NCBI GenBank assembly: GCA_009268125.1
Contig: WBOU01000006.1
Span: 1-64,000 of the forward strand
Direction: 5' to 3'
Length of the DNA stretch: 64,000 nucleotides
Origin: Chloroflexia bacterium SDU3-3
Lineage (GTDB): Bacteria; Chloroflexota; Chloroflexia; Chloroflexales; Roseiflexaceae
Shown here: piece after piece, positions 35,343 through 46,942 of the stretch
How the letters are laid out: each line of letters starts with the position of its first letter
Numbering within the stretch: the stretch's first letter is position 1
Notes under the pieces: model-generated
The model's input: only the letters and a program-made list of their open reading frames with translations
Database searches by the model: none
Told to the model about the DNA's origin: nothing
Position numbers and translations under genes: made by a program

Positions 35343-35837
35343 ATGCCGATCTCCGAGGAACACGTGCCGCTGGTCGACGGTGCCCAGGTGGTCTACCTCG
35401 TGACCGATGGGTTCGAGGTCTACGACCACCCATCCGCCGAGCTGCTCGACCACGTGCTGAGCCACATCCACGCGCTGAACGTGGCCACATCCATGCTGAT
35501 ACCGCCCGCCAAGCTGTACGAGCGCTACAACCTGCCCAACGCCGAGCCGAGCCTGGCGCCACTGCTGGCGCTGCTGCAGCGCGACCTGGGCATCCTCAGC
35601 CAGGCAATGGTGGAGATGGCGGCGGCGCGGGCCGACCCCGACTGCCCGCGCCGCCTGGAGCGGATCATCGCCGAGGTGCGGGCGCGGGTGCCCTACCTGG
35701 GCGACCTCGCGCCCGACAGCGGGCAGCTAGCTGCGCAGCTGGGGGCGGTGCTGGCCGCGCAGGGCAGAAAGCTGGCCGCGCCGCGCTCGCGCACGCTGGA
35801 GCGCCACCGTGTGCCGCGCTACCGCCGCCGCGCCTAG
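35343..35837 (+). CDS. Hypothetical cytoplasmic protein
   Basis: A 164-residue soluble protein with no family I can name. The N-terminus predicts a beta-hairpin (VPLVDGAQVVYLVTDGFEVY), and the rest is largely helical (LAPLLALLQRDLGILSQAMV) with an Arg-rich tail (RTLERHRVPRYRRRA). GAGG lies before the ATG at 35343. Codon use matches the genome. Its TAG stop overlaps the stop of a minus-strand gene remnant. Confidence 0.65.
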   Translation: MPISEEHVPLVDGAQVVYLVTDGFEVYDHPSAELLDHVLSHIHALNVATSMLIPPAKLYERYNLPNAEPSLAPLLALLQRDLGILSQAMVEMAAARADPDCPRRLERIIAEVRARVPYLGDLAPDSGQLAAQLGAVLAAQGRKLAAPRSRTLERHRVPRYRRRA

Positions 35838-35956
35838 TCGATGCCGGGCGGGAAGGGGCGCAGCAGGGCCAGCCGCCGCTCGACGCGGCCCCGCATGTCG
35901 CCCAGGCGCTCGATCTCGCGGCAGATCGCATCCAGCTGCCAAGCTTCTGTCAGCCG
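35834..35956 (-). pseudogene. 3' remnant of a coding sequence
   Basis: On the minus strand an open run of 40 codons with strong GC3 bias reads ...QLDAICREIERLGDMRGRVE through to LLRPFPPGID and a stop. It is closed upstream by an in-frame TAG, with no start codon or ribosome-binding site, so it looks like the helical C-terminus of a lost gene. A family is not evident. Confidence 0.45.
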
Positions 35957-36019
35957 CTATGGTATACCCTGACACGGCGGTAAGGTCAAACTGGCCCCTA
36001 CCCACGCGGCGGATCGGGG

Positions 36020-36655
36020 CTATGGCTGGATGCTCAGCCGATCTAGCACCTCATTATAGGTCTTGTTCTCCGTATCTTCGACGCTGATCCACAGGAGCTG
36101 TTCAGGATCAACCTTCAGCGCATAGTACTCTATAGTTCCGACCCCCTTGATCGCACGCTGGTAGGCCACCGCCTGCGTCCCCGCCAACTCTCGGTGCTCG
36201 ATGGTTGGTTCGTCCACAGGATTTCCAGGCAGATTCCGCTGTCGCTCGGCATCGATCCAGTCGTCAAGCGAGCCGGGAAATCGCACGAGGGCGAAGGTTG
36301 GGCCATAGGGGCCTTCGACCCCAGAATCTGCCGCCGGGTAGGTAATGGCCCCCTGGTCGATCACCAAAGTATCGCTGAAGACAAGCGAACCTGACGTGTG
36401 TTCTTGCCAGGTTGATATGGGGGGAAGATCGATCACGATCTTTTGCCATGGGAAGCGCCGCCAGCCGTCGGCGAGCACGGCGGGCGATGCAATGCCGATT
36501 GGCGTGATGGAGGGTGGGGCCACAGTCGGCAGCGGCGCGGCTGTGGGCGGTGGCGCGCTAGCGGATGACGCGAGAGGTCGCCCGGCGGCGGGCGGCTCAA
36601 GCGCAGCGCAGCCGCTGATCAGCAGGCAGAGCATAGAAGAAACCCAGGGTCGCAT
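36020..36655 (-). CDS. Lipoprotein of unknown function
   Basis: 211 residues with a lipoprotein signal (MRPWVSSMLCLLISGC, lipobox ISGC), a Pro/Ala/Thr tether to about residue 55, and a soluble domain. Parts of the domain (TFALVRFPGSLDDWIDAERQ, then ELAGTQAVAYQRAIKGVGTI) resemble PsbP/DUF1795-type folds used by small surface lipoproteins, but this is only a visual impression. It is a single gene, flanked by a gene remnant and the divergent DoxX gene. Confidence 0.65.
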   Translation of the reverse strand: MRPWVSSMLCLLISGCAALEPPAAGRPLASSASAPPPTAAPLPTVAPPSITPIGIASPAVLADGWRRFPWQKIVIDLPPISTWQEHTSGSLVFSDTLVIDQGAITYPAADSGVEGPYGPTFALVRFPGSLDDWIDAERQRNLPGNPVDEPTIEHRELAGTQAVAYQRAIKGVGTIEYYALKVDPEQLLWISVEDTENKTYNEVLDRLSIQP

Positions 36656-36840
36656 GGAAGCCTCCGATCGCTCATATCACACGTGCGCCGCTCCGGGACA
36701 TCGTAGCCGCAGCACCTCTGCCACGTCAATACGCATGCCCAGAGCAGATCTGCGCGTATGCTGGTATGGTACCTGCTTCTTATCGGCTGCCCTGTATCGA
36801 ACGAGCAGCTGTCTGCGCCGATGCTGAAAGGGAGGAAATG

Positions 36841-37335
36841 ATGGATGCAACCCAGCGGGTAGACCGCACCGATGCCGCAATAACCGAAATGCTCGCCACG
36901 GCCAGCCTGCCGATGCTGCGCGCCAGCCTCGGGGTGGTCTATGTATGGTTTGGCGCGCTGAAGGTGACCGGGGCCAGCCCGGTGGCCGATTTCGTGGCCG
37001 ACACGCTGCCCTTTCTGCCCCGGCGCGCGGCGGTGCTGGGCATCGGCCTGTGGGAGATGACCATCGGCGCGGGGCTGCTGGCCCGCGTGGCCCTGCGCCC
37101 CATGCTCATCCTGTTCGCCATCCAGCTGGCGGGCACCTTCCTGCCCTTCCTGACCCAGCCGCGCGCCATGTTCCAGCGCGGCAACCCGCTGCTGCTCACC
37201 ACCGAGGGCGAGTTTGTGCTGAAGAACCTGGTGCTGCTGGCCGCAGGCGTGGCGGTGGGCAGCAGCATCCGCCGCAAGCGCGAGGATCTGCCCGCCAGCG
37301 ACGGCCAGCTGCGGCAGCCTAGCAGCTCATCCTGA
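36841..37335 (+). CDS. DoxX-like integral membrane protein
   Basis: A protein of about 164 residues with four hydrophobic segments and the DoxX/YkgB look: an N-terminal LRASLGVVYVWFGALKVTG, then a GIGLWEMTIGAGLLARVALR helix pair and a C-terminal EFVLKNLVLLAAGVAVGS. Family members are poorly characterised and often tied to redox or thiol stress. Two ATGs lie together at 36838 and 36841; GGAGG is 2 and 5 nt away, so the second is preferred. Confidence 0.78.
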   Translation: MDATQRVDRTDAAITEMLATASLPMLRASLGVVYVWFGALKVTGASPVADFVADTLPFLPRRAAVLGIGLWEMTIGAGLLARVALRPMLILFAIQLAGTFLPFLTQPRAMFQRGNPLLLTTEGEFVLKNLVLLAAGVAVGSSIRRKREDLPASDGQLRQPSSSS

Positions 37336-37344
37336 TGCGACCTC

Positions 37345-37465
37345 GCTTTTTTCCTTGGTGCCTTCGCGTCTTCGTGGTTATTCGTCCCATTTTATTCCTT
37401 GGTGTCTTGGTGTCTTGGTGGTAAATCCGTTCGCTCTGCCCTTCGTGTCTTCGTGGTGAAGAAGG
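37345..37465. repeat. Cluster of module repeats
   Basis: At least three units: CCTTGGTGCCTTCGCGTCTT (about 37350-37369), CTTGGTGTCTTGGTGTCTTG then GTGGTAAA (about 37401-37428), and CCTTCGTGTCTTCGTGGTGA (about 37440-37459). This is the reverse orientation of the CCAAG/CGAAG modules, directly before the histidine kinase gene. Confidence 0.8.
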
Positions 37466-37507
37466 CTGGCATCTGCTACACTATGCGCACCCGAACGAGG
37501 TGCAACG

Positions 37508-39853
<2,346 letters not shown>

Positions 39854-40502
39854 GGCGGCGCTGCGCGATTTTGTCAGCCGCAACCTGCGGGCGCGGGGCT
39901 TCCAGGTGGTCGAGGCCACCAACGGGCTGGAGGCGCTGGCGCTCTGGGGCACCGAGCAGGTCAGCCTGCTCATCCTGGATGTGATGATGCCGCGCATGGA
40001 TGGGCTGGAGGTCTGCCGCCGCGTGCGCGAGCAGTCCACCGTGCCGATCATCGTGCTGACCGCGATGGATGAGGAGGCCGACAAGGTGGCGGCCTTCGAG
40101 CTAGGGGCCGACGACTACCTCACCAAGCCGTTTGGCGTGGGCGAGCTGCTGGCGCGCACCCAGGCGGTGCTGCGCCGCAGCCAGTGGACACCGCAGGCTG
40201 CCGTGGCCCAGCGCTTCGGCGATCTGGAGATCGACCTAGAGGGCCACACCGTGCGGGCGCGCGGCGACGAGGTGAAGCTCACCCCCACCGAGTTCTCGCT
40301 GCTGGCCTTCCTGGTCAGTAACCCCAACCGCGTGCTCACCCACCGCATGATCCTCCAGCGCGTCTGGGGCGAACAGTATGGCGACGAGGCCGAGTACCTG
40401 CGCGTCTATGTCGGTCGCCTGCGCCGCAAGATCGAGCCAGACCCCGCCCGCCCCCGCCACATCCTCACCGAGTCGGGCGTAGGCTACCGCTTCGCGCCGT
40501 AG

Positions 40503-40660
40503 CGGGGGACGAATACCACGAAGACGCGAAGGGGACGATTCACCACGAAGACGCGAAGACACGAAGGGGAGACCGTTTACCACCAAGACTCCAAGGCTCC
40601 AAGGGGGCAAAGGGGCAAAGGGGCGATTCACCGCAAAGACGCGAAAGCGAGAGCGGCGAA
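40503..40660. repeat. Dense run of module repeats after the two-component genes
   Basis: Successive blocks alternate CGAAG and CCAAG types: ACCACGAAGACGCGAAGGGG (about 40514-40533), TTCACCACGAAGACGCGAAG then ACACGAAGGGG (about 40537-40567), TTTACCACCAAGACTCCAAG then GCTCCAAGGGG (about 40576-40606), and TTCACCGCAAAGACGCGAAA (40626-40645). Confidence 0.85.
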
Positions 40661-40693
40661 GATCGCTATTAGAAAATGATGTTAAGGCCTGTT

Positions 40694-40798
40694 GATGGTG
40701 ATTAAGCTTCCGGCGATGGTGATTAAGCTTCCGGCGATGGTGATTAAGCTTCCGGCGATGGTGATTAAGCTTCCGGCGATGGTGATTAAGCTTCCGGC
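40694..40798. repeat. 21-bp perfect tandem array (5 copies)
   Basis: Five identical head-to-tail 21-bp units start at 40694, 40715, 40736, 40757 and 40778, with core TGATTAAGCTTCCGGC; a sixth copy breaks down after 4-5 nt at 40799. The pitch is two helical turns. It has no spacers and lies in a gap with no gene, between the response regulator gene and a block of hairpin elements. Confidence 0.95.
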
Positions 40799-40929
40799 GA
40801 TGATAATCGATCAAATTCATGTATGATGTAGGGTATTTTATTCATATCTGGCGCAGATCATTGCATACGAGCCATGCAACAACCAAACACCGCACCTCTA
40901 TCACCAACAAACCATGCCCGCCGCACCGC

Positions 40930-41640
40930 CCCACCCACCCGGCCCATCCGGCGAAGGTGTCGCTCGCGCAAACTGGCCATATGCACCAACACCAGCCGCC
41001 AGCGAACAGCACAGGAACGCTCCAAATTGGGGTTCCAAGGGGCATCGCCCTCACAGGGTGTCACTTTCATGAGTGCGGCTTCTGGATGCGGCACATGGCG
41101 CAAACCCGCGTGCCGGGTCATACACAACCAGTATCGCCTGCAAACCAGCCTCAAAAGAAGCACCGCTCAACCCTACCCACCCGGCCCATGCGGCGAAGGT
41201 GCCGCTGGTGTTTGGATGGCCATATGCACGAACCATAGAGGGAACGGCACGGGAACGCCCAAAATTGGGGGTTCGAAGGGGGCATCGCCCCATCGCGGGG
41301 TTGCTAGGGGCTGGCCCCTAGCCGCCGCCCGCGTAGGGCATTCACCAACCGAACAAAAACCACCCTCATCATCGAAGCCGCAGCCGGTCGCCCCAACCGC
41401 GCAACGCTGCAAGCATTGCCTACGGTTGGGGCGACCCAAAAACCACGCGGAAGCAGCCTCAAAAGTGACACCTGTTGAGGGCTGGCCCCTGACGCCGCCC
41501 GCGCAGGGCACCACCCACCCGCCACACAGAACCTCCTCCATCGAGGCCGCACCCGGTCGCCCCGACCGCGCAACGCTGCAAGCATTGCCTACGGTCGGCC
41601 CGACCCAAAAACGCCCCAAACGTGACACCATGTGAGGGAA
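40930..41640. repeat. Block of three or more hairpin-element copies
   Basis: Reverse-oriented element copies are packed together. Tail sequences GGCCCATCCGGCGAAGGTG (about 40941-40959) and GGCCCATGCGGCGAAGGTGC (about 41182-41201) are each followed by a GGCCATATGCAC segment. GGGGCATCGCCC stems lie near 41039-41051 and 41278-41291, CTAGGGGCTGGCCCCTAG at 41304-41321, and a degenerate copy near 41483. The CGCAACGCTGCAAGCATTGC segment occurs twice (about 41399-41418 and 41569-41588). Open frames here are fortuitous. Confidence 0.8.
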
Positions 41641-41716
41641 GACCGTTTACCACCAAAGCTCCAAAAGAACGATTCACCACGAAGGCACGAGGTGAGGAAA
41701 AAACGCGAAAGTGCCC
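41640..41716. repeat. Module repeat downstream of GlxA-like gene
   Basis: TTTACCACCAAAGCTCCAAA (41647-41666) is followed by TTCACCACGAAGGCACGAGG (41673-41692): one CCAAG-type and one CGAAG-type unit together. Confidence 0.75.
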
Positions 41717-42691
41717 CTACGTGATGGGTGCCTCGCCGCGCCCCAGCTGAAAGGCGCGGCGGTAGGCCTGTGGCGACACCTGCACCGCGCGCCGGAAGTG
41801 AAAGCGCAGCACCGCAGCCGACCCAAAGCCGCACTGCGCTGCGATCTCCTCGATAGGCGTATCGGTGGTCTCCAGCAGGCGCTGGGCTAGGGCGATCCGC
41901 TGGCGCTGCAGCCACTGGTGCGGTGTAGTGCCCAGCGCGGCACTGAAGCGGCGCGTGAAGGTGCGCGCGCTCATCACAGCGTGCGCCGCCAGCTGCTCGA
42001 TCGTCAGCGCCTCATGGAGGTGCGCTGCCATCCAGCCCAGCGTCGCGCTCAAGGGCGCATCGGCATCGGGCCGGAGCAGCGGCGTCTCAATATACTGCAC
42101 CTGCCCGCCCTCGCGGTGCAGCGGCACCACCATCCTGCGAGCCACGGCTGCGGCGATCTCGGCCCCATAGTCCTGGCGCACCACATACAGCGAAAGGTCG
42201 ATGGCAGCCGCCGTGCCTGCGGCGGTCAGCACCTGACCATCGTCGACATAGAGCACCCGCGAGTCGACGCGCACCTTAGGGTAGCGCGCCGCCAGCTCGC
42301 CTGCCCAGGCCCAGTGAGTGGTGGCGCGCCGCCCATCGAGCAGCCCGGCGGCGGCCAGCAAAAATGCGCCGGTGCAGTACGATATCAGCCGAGCGCCCCG
42401 GCCACACGCGCTATGCAGCGCCGCAAGCAGCTCGGGGGGCGGCGGCCCGCTGCGGAGGCGCGGCGAGCTTGGTACGATCACGGTATCGGCCTCGGCCAGC
42501 GCGGCCAGGCCGTGCGGCGCGCTGATCATCACGCCGCTGCCGCTACGCACCGCACCCGGCTCAGCGGCGCATACCAGCGTGTGGTACCAGGGCACGCGCA
42601 GTTCTGGCCGCTCTAGCCCAAAGATCTCGGTCGCAACCCCCAGCTGAAACAGATTGACCGCGTCGTGCGCGATGATGGCGATTGTGTGCAT
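41717..42691 (-). CDS. GlxA-family AraC-type regulator with DJ-1/PfpI domain
   Basis: A 324-residue two-domain regulator. The N-terminal DJ-1/PfpI domain (about 1-180; HDAVNLFQLGVATEIFGLER) has the elbow ISYCTGAFLLAAAGLLDGRR, with Cys in the usual nucleophile position. The C-terminal AraC domain has both HTHs (EQLAAHAVMSARTFTRRFSA and IEEIAAQCGFGSAAVLRFHF). Relatives such as GlxA, CdhR and GbdR control amine or quaternary-ammonium catabolism and similar pathways. It diverges from an MFS gene and probably controls it. The ATG at 42691 is the first residue of the domain (MHTIAIIAHD). Confidence 0.9.
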   Translation of the reverse strand: MHTIAIIAHDAVNLFQLGVATEIFGLERPELRVPWYHTLVCAAEPGAVRSGSGVMISAPHGLAALAEADTVIVPSSPRLRSGPPPPELLAALHSACGRGARLISYCTGAFLLAAAGLLDGRRATTHWAWAGELAARYPKVRVDSRVLYVDDGQVLTAAGTAAAIDLSLYVVRQDYGAEIAAAVARRMVVPLHREGGQVQYIETPLLRPDADAPLSATLGWMAAHLHEALTIEQLAAHAVMSARTFTRRFSAALGTTPHQWLQRQRIALAQRLLETTDTPIEEIAAQCGFGSAAVLRFHFRRAVQVSPQAYRRAFQLGRGEAPIT

Positions 42692-42836
42692 GGCCGTTTT
42701 TTAATGCCCCGCGTCTCTTCTCCCACTGGTCGCTACGCGACCGCTCTGGCAAAATTCTAGGGCATCGCATGGGTTCTGCCAAATTGGCGTGGGCGTGTGG
42801 GGATGCGCTGGGAAGATTGGGAAAAGGAGATCGACC

Positions 42837-44066
42837 GTGAATCTATCGCCCAGGCCGCTGCTTGGCGCTATCGCCAAGCGCATGCCGTTCGCACGGCCAT
42901 TCTGGTTTCTTGTCGTCGGATCGTTCATCAACAAGGCTGGAAACTTCGTCATCCCCTTTTTCACACTCTACCTCACCACCTCTATGGGGCTGTCGATTAC
43001 GCAGACCACGCTGATCATCTCGCTTATGGGCCTCGGGTCGCTGGCGGCGGGCATATGCGGCGGCGTACTGGCCGACATGGTCGGGCGGCGCGCGACCCTG
43101 CTGATCAGCCTTGGGGCCACCGGGCTGCTGATGCTGGCCCTTGGCTTTGTGCGCAGCATCCCGGTCATCCTGCTGCTGGCCATCCCCTACCAGTTTTTCA
43201 ACGAGGTGTTCCGCCCGGCCACGTCGGCGGTGATCGCCGATGTGGTGCCGCCAGAGCAGCGTGTGCAGGCGTTTGGGCTGCGCTACTGGGCAAACAATCT
43301 CGGCAACGCCATCGGGCCGCTGGTCGCCGGGGTGGTCGCGCCGATCTCGTACACGCTGCTATTTGTGGGCGATGCGGCGGCCACGCTCTGCTTTGCGGCA
43401 CTGGTATGGGTAGGCATCCCCGAGACTGGGCAGCCAAGGCGCGGGGCTGGGCTGCCGCCGCTGCGCAGCGCCTTGGCCGACCCGTGGCTGTGGGCCTACT
43501 CCGTGCTCGGGTTCGTGTTTGACTGCATCTACGTGCAGTGGTCATCGGCGCTGCCGCTCGACATGGTCGCTCACGGCCTAGGCGCGCTTGCCTACGGAAC
43601 CGTGGTGGCGGTGAATGCGCTGATGGTCGTCGCGGTCAGCATCCCGCTGCTGGGCTTTTTCCAGCGGCGCGATCTGCATATCGCGCTGGGCGTGGCGTCG
43701 CTGATGCTGGGCCTGGGGATGGGGATCTATAGCTGGATGAGCACCTACCCAGCCTATCTGATCGGCGCGGCGATCTGGACCGTGGGCGAGATTCTCTCCA
43801 TCCCGATCGCGAGCGTGCTGATCGCCCAGCTGTCGCCAGATCAGCTGCGCGCATCCTATCAGGGGATACACAGCACCATGCGTTCGCTATCGGTGCTCGT
43901 CGCGCCTGCGCTGGGCGGCCTAGTGATCGATAGGCTTGGCCCTGGGGCGCTGTGGCAGATCTGCCTCGGCCTGGGGCTGCTGACAGCGGGCGGCTATCTG
44001 GCTGTCGGCCAGCTGCGCAAGGGAGACCTGCGCCGCCGAGCAGCGGGCAGAAGCCTAGCCAGCTAG
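42837..44066 (+). CDS. MFS transporter, YdeE/MdtH-like
   Basis: A 409-residue 12-TM major facilitator. Motif A is seen as [20 protein letters not shown], and a central loop separates two six-helix bundles. The overall pattern ([20 protein letters not shown] near the N-terminus) is that of the MdtH/YdeE group, which export peptides or drugs. The start is GTG at 42837 behind AAGGAG at 7-nt spacing. It is divergent to the GlxA-like regulator across a 145-nt gap, a common regulator-pump layout. Confidence 0.88.
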   Translation: MNLSPRPLLGAIAKRMPFARPFWFLVVGSFINKAGNFVIPFFTLYLTTSMGLSITQTTLIISLMGLGSLAAGICGGVLADMVGRRATLLISLGATGLLMLALGFVRSIPVILLLAIPYQFFNEVFRPATSAVIADVVPPEQRVQAFGLRYWANNLGNAIGPLVAGVVAPISYTLLFVGDAAATLCFAALVWVGIPETGQPRRGAGLPPLRSALADPWLWAYSVLGFVFDCIYVQWSSALPLDMVAHGLGALAYGTVVAVNALMVVAVSIPLLGFFQRRDLHIALGVASLMLGLGMGIYSWMSTYPAYLIGAAIWTVGEILSIPIASVLIAQLSPDQLRASYQGIHSTMRSLSVLVAPALGGLVIDRLGPGALWQICLGLGLLTAGGYLAVGQLRKGDLRRRAAGRSLAS

Positions 44067-44224
44067 CCGTAGCGCCCTGGCCTGCGCTCGACGGTGGCCG
44101 CATTATTTATACATTATTTACGATCGGCCCCCGCGCATTTACGCCCTTTTTACAGCGCGCTGCTACCATAAACCCATCTGAGACAGCACCCCCAGCAACA
44201 AGCAGCAGCAGAAAGGACGCGAGG

Positions 44225-45604
44225 ATGCGCACCACCATGGATCATGCCACGCTTGCCGCCCCCAGCGCCGCCACCGGCGGCGCGCCCGCCCAGCGCCCCA
44301 CCCCGTTCTACAAGCACCTCTACGTGCAGGTGCTAGCCGCCATCGCCATCGGCGCGCTGATCGGCTACCTCTTCCCCGCGTTCGGCGCATCGCTCAAGCC
44401 GCTGGGCGACGCCTTCATCAAGCTGATCAAGATGATGATCGCGCCGATCATCTTCTTCACGGTCGTCACCGGCATCGCCAAGATCGGCGACATGCGCGAG
44501 GTGGGCCGCGTGGGGCTCAAGGCCTTCACCTACTTCGAGGTGGTCTCGACGCTGGCCCTGGTGATCGGCCTGGTGGTGGTGAACCTAGTCAGGCCGGGCG
44601 CGGGCATGAACATCGACCCCAAGGCGCTCGACACCTCGGCGATCGAGAGCTACACCAAGGGCGCGCAGTCGCTCAACACCGTCGATTTCCTGCTGCACAT
44701 GATCCCCGACACCGTATTGGGCGCGTTCGCCAGCGGCGAGATCCTGCAGGTGCTGCTGTTCTCCATCCTGTTCGGCGTGGCCCTGGCCCGCTTCGGCGAG
44801 AAGGGCAAGCCCGTGGCCGACCTGCTCGACCACGCCTCGCACCTGTTCTTCGACGCGATCGGCCTGATCATGCGGCTCGCGCCCGTGGGCGCGTTCGGCG
44901 CGATGGCCTTCACGGTGGGCAAGTACGGCGTCGGCTCGCTGTTCTCGCTGGGCAAGCTGATGGCCTGCGTCTACATCACCTGCGCGCTGTTCGTGTTCGT
45001 GGTGCTGAACGCCATCGCGCGGGCCACCGGCTTCAGCCTCTGGAAGTTCCTGGGCTACATCCGCGAGGAGATCCTGATCGTGCTGGGCACATCGTCATCC
45101 GAAGCGGCGCTGCCTCGCATGCTGGCCAAGCTGGAAAACCTGGGCTGCGCCAAGCCGGTGGTCGGCCTGACCATCCCCGCAGGCTACTCGTTCAACCTCG
45201 ACGGCACCTCGATCTACCTGACCATGGCCGCGCTGTTCGTGGCCCAGGCCACCAACGTGCAGCTCGACCTGGGCCAGCAACTCACCATCCTGGCCGTGCT
45301 GCTACTCACATCCAAGGGCGCGGCGGCGGTCACGGGCGGCGGCTTCATCACGCTGGCCGCCACGCTGGCCACCATCGGCACGGTGCCGGTGGCCGGGCTG
45401 GCCCTGCTGCTGGGCGTCGACCGCTTTATGTCCGAGGCCCGCGCGATCACCAACCTGATCGGCAACGGCGTGGCCACCGTGGTGGTCTCGCGATGGGATG
45501 GCGCGCTGGACCGCGAGCGGATGCGGCGCGTGCTGGATGGCGAGGTGGTGGATGCCGAGGCCCAGCCCACAGCGCTGGCCGAGGGCCAGGCGGCGGCAGC
45601 CTAG
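44225..45604 (+). CDS. dctA: C4-dicarboxylate transporter (DAACS family)
   Basis: A 459-residue cation/proton-coupled symporter for succinate, fumarate and malate. Typical DctA segments are [20 protein letters not shown], the HP1 serine-rich hairpin [22 protein letters not shown]7 with [22 protein letters not shown]2 [20 protein letters not shown], and the substrate-site [17 protein letters not shown]. The first 25 residues are a non-conserved Ala/Pro-rich tail. AAAGGA precedes the ATG at 44225. The next gene is a binding lipoprotein; no DctBD pair is adjacent. Confidence 0.93.
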   Translation: MRTTMDHATLAAPSAATGGAPAQRPTPFYKHLYVQVLAAIAIGALIGYLFPAFGASLKPLGDAFIKLIKMMIAPIIFFTVVTGIAKIGDMREVGRVGLKAFTYFEVVSTLALVIGLVVVNLVRPGAGMNIDPKALDTSAIESYTKGAQSLNTVDFLLHMIPDTVLGAFASGEILQVLLFSILFGVALARFGEKGKPVADLLDHASHLFFDAIGLIMRLAPVGAFGAMAFTVGKYGVGSLFSLGKLMACVYITCALFVFVVLNAIARATGFSLWKFLGYIREEILIVLGTSSSEAALPRMLAKLENLGCAKPVVGLTIPAGYSFNLDGTSIYLTMAALFVAQATNVQLDLGQQLTILAVLLLTSKGAAAVTGGGFITLAATLATIGTVPVAGLALLLGVDRFMSEARAITNLIGNGVATVVVSRWDGALDRERMRRVLDGEVVDAEAQPTALAEGQAAAA

Positions 45605-45639
45605 CAGCCCAGGGGTGGTGCGCCTTCCTCGCGGCGGGG

Positions 45640-45663
45640 CTGGATGCGGTACAATGCATCCAG
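45640..45663. terminator. Stem-loop after dctA
   Basis: CTGGATGC (45640-45647) and GCATCCAG (45656-45663) pair around an 8-nt loop. There is no T-run, so termination is uncertain. Confidence 0.4.
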
Positions 45664-45718
45664 TCCCGCTGTTGTACGCCTGCGGCCTACCCGCCCAGGG
45701 GGAAAGTGAGCGATTGCG

Positions 45719-46942
45719 ATGCTGCATCGATCTCTGCTGCTGCGCGCTGCGACGCTGTTGCTGGCGGCGCTAGCCCTAGCCCAGTGCGCCCCGCTCGCAG
45801 GCGAGCCACCGCGCACCATCCGCTTCGGCGCGACGATCTCGATCACCGGGCCGACCGCCAAGGAGGGCGAGCACGCCCGCGACGGCTACCTGCTGGCGAT
45901 CGAGGCGATCAACGCGCTGGGCGGCATCCGCGTGGGCGGGCGCAGCTACCTGGCCGAGCTGCGCTACTACGACGACGAGTCGCGCCCCGAGCGGGCCACC
46001 GAGCTGTACGAGAAGCTGATCGCGGTCGACCGCGTGGATTTTCTGCTGGGGCCGTATGGCTCTGGCCCTACCGCCGCCGCCGCCGCCGTGGCCGAGCGCC
46101 ACAGCATCCCGCTGGTGGAGGGCAACGGCTCCGCCGATAGCATCTTCGCCCAGGGCTACCGCCACACCTTCGGCATCATGACGCCCGCCAGCGGCTACCT
46201 GCGCGGCATGGTCGATCTGGCGCTGGCCGCCGACCCGCCACTGCGCACCCTGGCCATCCTCCACGCCGACGACATCTTCTCGCGCGCCACCGCCGAGGGT
46301 GCCGCCGCCTACGCCCAGCGGCGCGGCATGCGCGTGGTGGCGCAGGCCCAGTACCCCGCCGACAGTCAGGATGTGGCCGCGCAGCTGGCAGCAGCCCAGG
46401 CCGCCCGACCCGACCTGCTGCTGGGCGCAACGCACCTGCAGGATGCCCTGCTGATCGTGCGGCAGGCCCAGGCGCTGGGCTTCGCGCCGCGCGCCATGGG
46501 CTTTAGTGTTGGCCCGGCCTCGCCCGCCTTCCGCAAGACCCTGGGCGGCGGGGCCGACTACGTGCTCGGCTCGGCCCAGTGGACGCCCGCGCTGGCCTAC
46601 CAAGGCGACGACCCGTGGGGCAGCGCCGCCCGCTTCGACGCCGCGTTCCGCCAGCGCTTCCCCGACAGCGCCAGCACGCCCTACACCGCCGCGTGCTCCG
46701 CCGCATCGCTGGTGGCCTACCAGCGCGCCATCGAGCTGGCCGGCTCGCTCGACCCAGCCATGGTGCGCGACCAGCTGCAGCAGCTGGCGATCGACACCTT
46801 CTTTGGCCCCATCCGCTTCGACGCATCCGGGCTGAATCGCTCGCGCACCATGGCCGTCGAGCAGCTGCTCCCCGACGGCAGCGCCGCCACCGTCTACCCG
46901 CTGGAGATGGCCGATCACGCCGCGATCTTCCCCGCGCCGTAG
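45719..46942 (+). CDS. Branched-chain amino-acid-type ABC binding lipoprotein
   Basis: A 407-residue LivJ/Peripla_BP_6 protein. The lipoprotein signal ends with LAQC near residue 23. The binding fold shows FGATISITGPTAKEGEHARD, LAIEAINALGGIRVGGR, FLLGPYGSGPTAAAAAVAER and a typical YTAACSAASLVAYQRAIELA helix. No permease or ATPase genes follow, so it may serve a transporter encoded elsewhere or act as a receptor. Its 3' end overlaps the convergent MBL gene by 28 nt. Confidence 0.87.
   Translation: MLHRSLLLRAATLLLAALALAQCAPLAGEPPRTIRFGATISITGPTAKEGEHARDGYLLAIEAINALGGIRVGGRSYLAELRYYDDESRPERATELYEKLIAVDRVDFLLGPYGSGPTAAAAAVAERHSIPLVEGNGSADSIFAQGYRHTFGIMTPASGYLRGMVDLALAADPPLRTLAILHADDIFSRATAEGAAAYAQRRGMRVVAQAQYPADSQDVAAQLAAAQAARPDLLLGATHLQDALLIVRQAQALGFAPRAMGFSVGPASPAFRKTLGGGADYVLGSAQWTPALAYQGDDPWGSAARFDAAFRQRFPDSASTPYTAACSAASLVAYQRAIELAGSLDPAMVRDQLQQLAIDTFFGPIRFDASGLNRSRTMAVEQLLPDGSAATVYPLEMADHAAIFPAP

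Noticed and set aside
40236-40820. Minus-strand open frame encoding a KLNHHRR repeat peptide
   Set aside because: The peptide repeat is only the 21-bp DNA tandem array read in frame; the rest lies antisense to the response regulator.
41073-41635. Several open frames in the 41-kb repeat block
   Set aside because: All consist of hairpin-element sequence; the same peptides recur because the DNA repeats.
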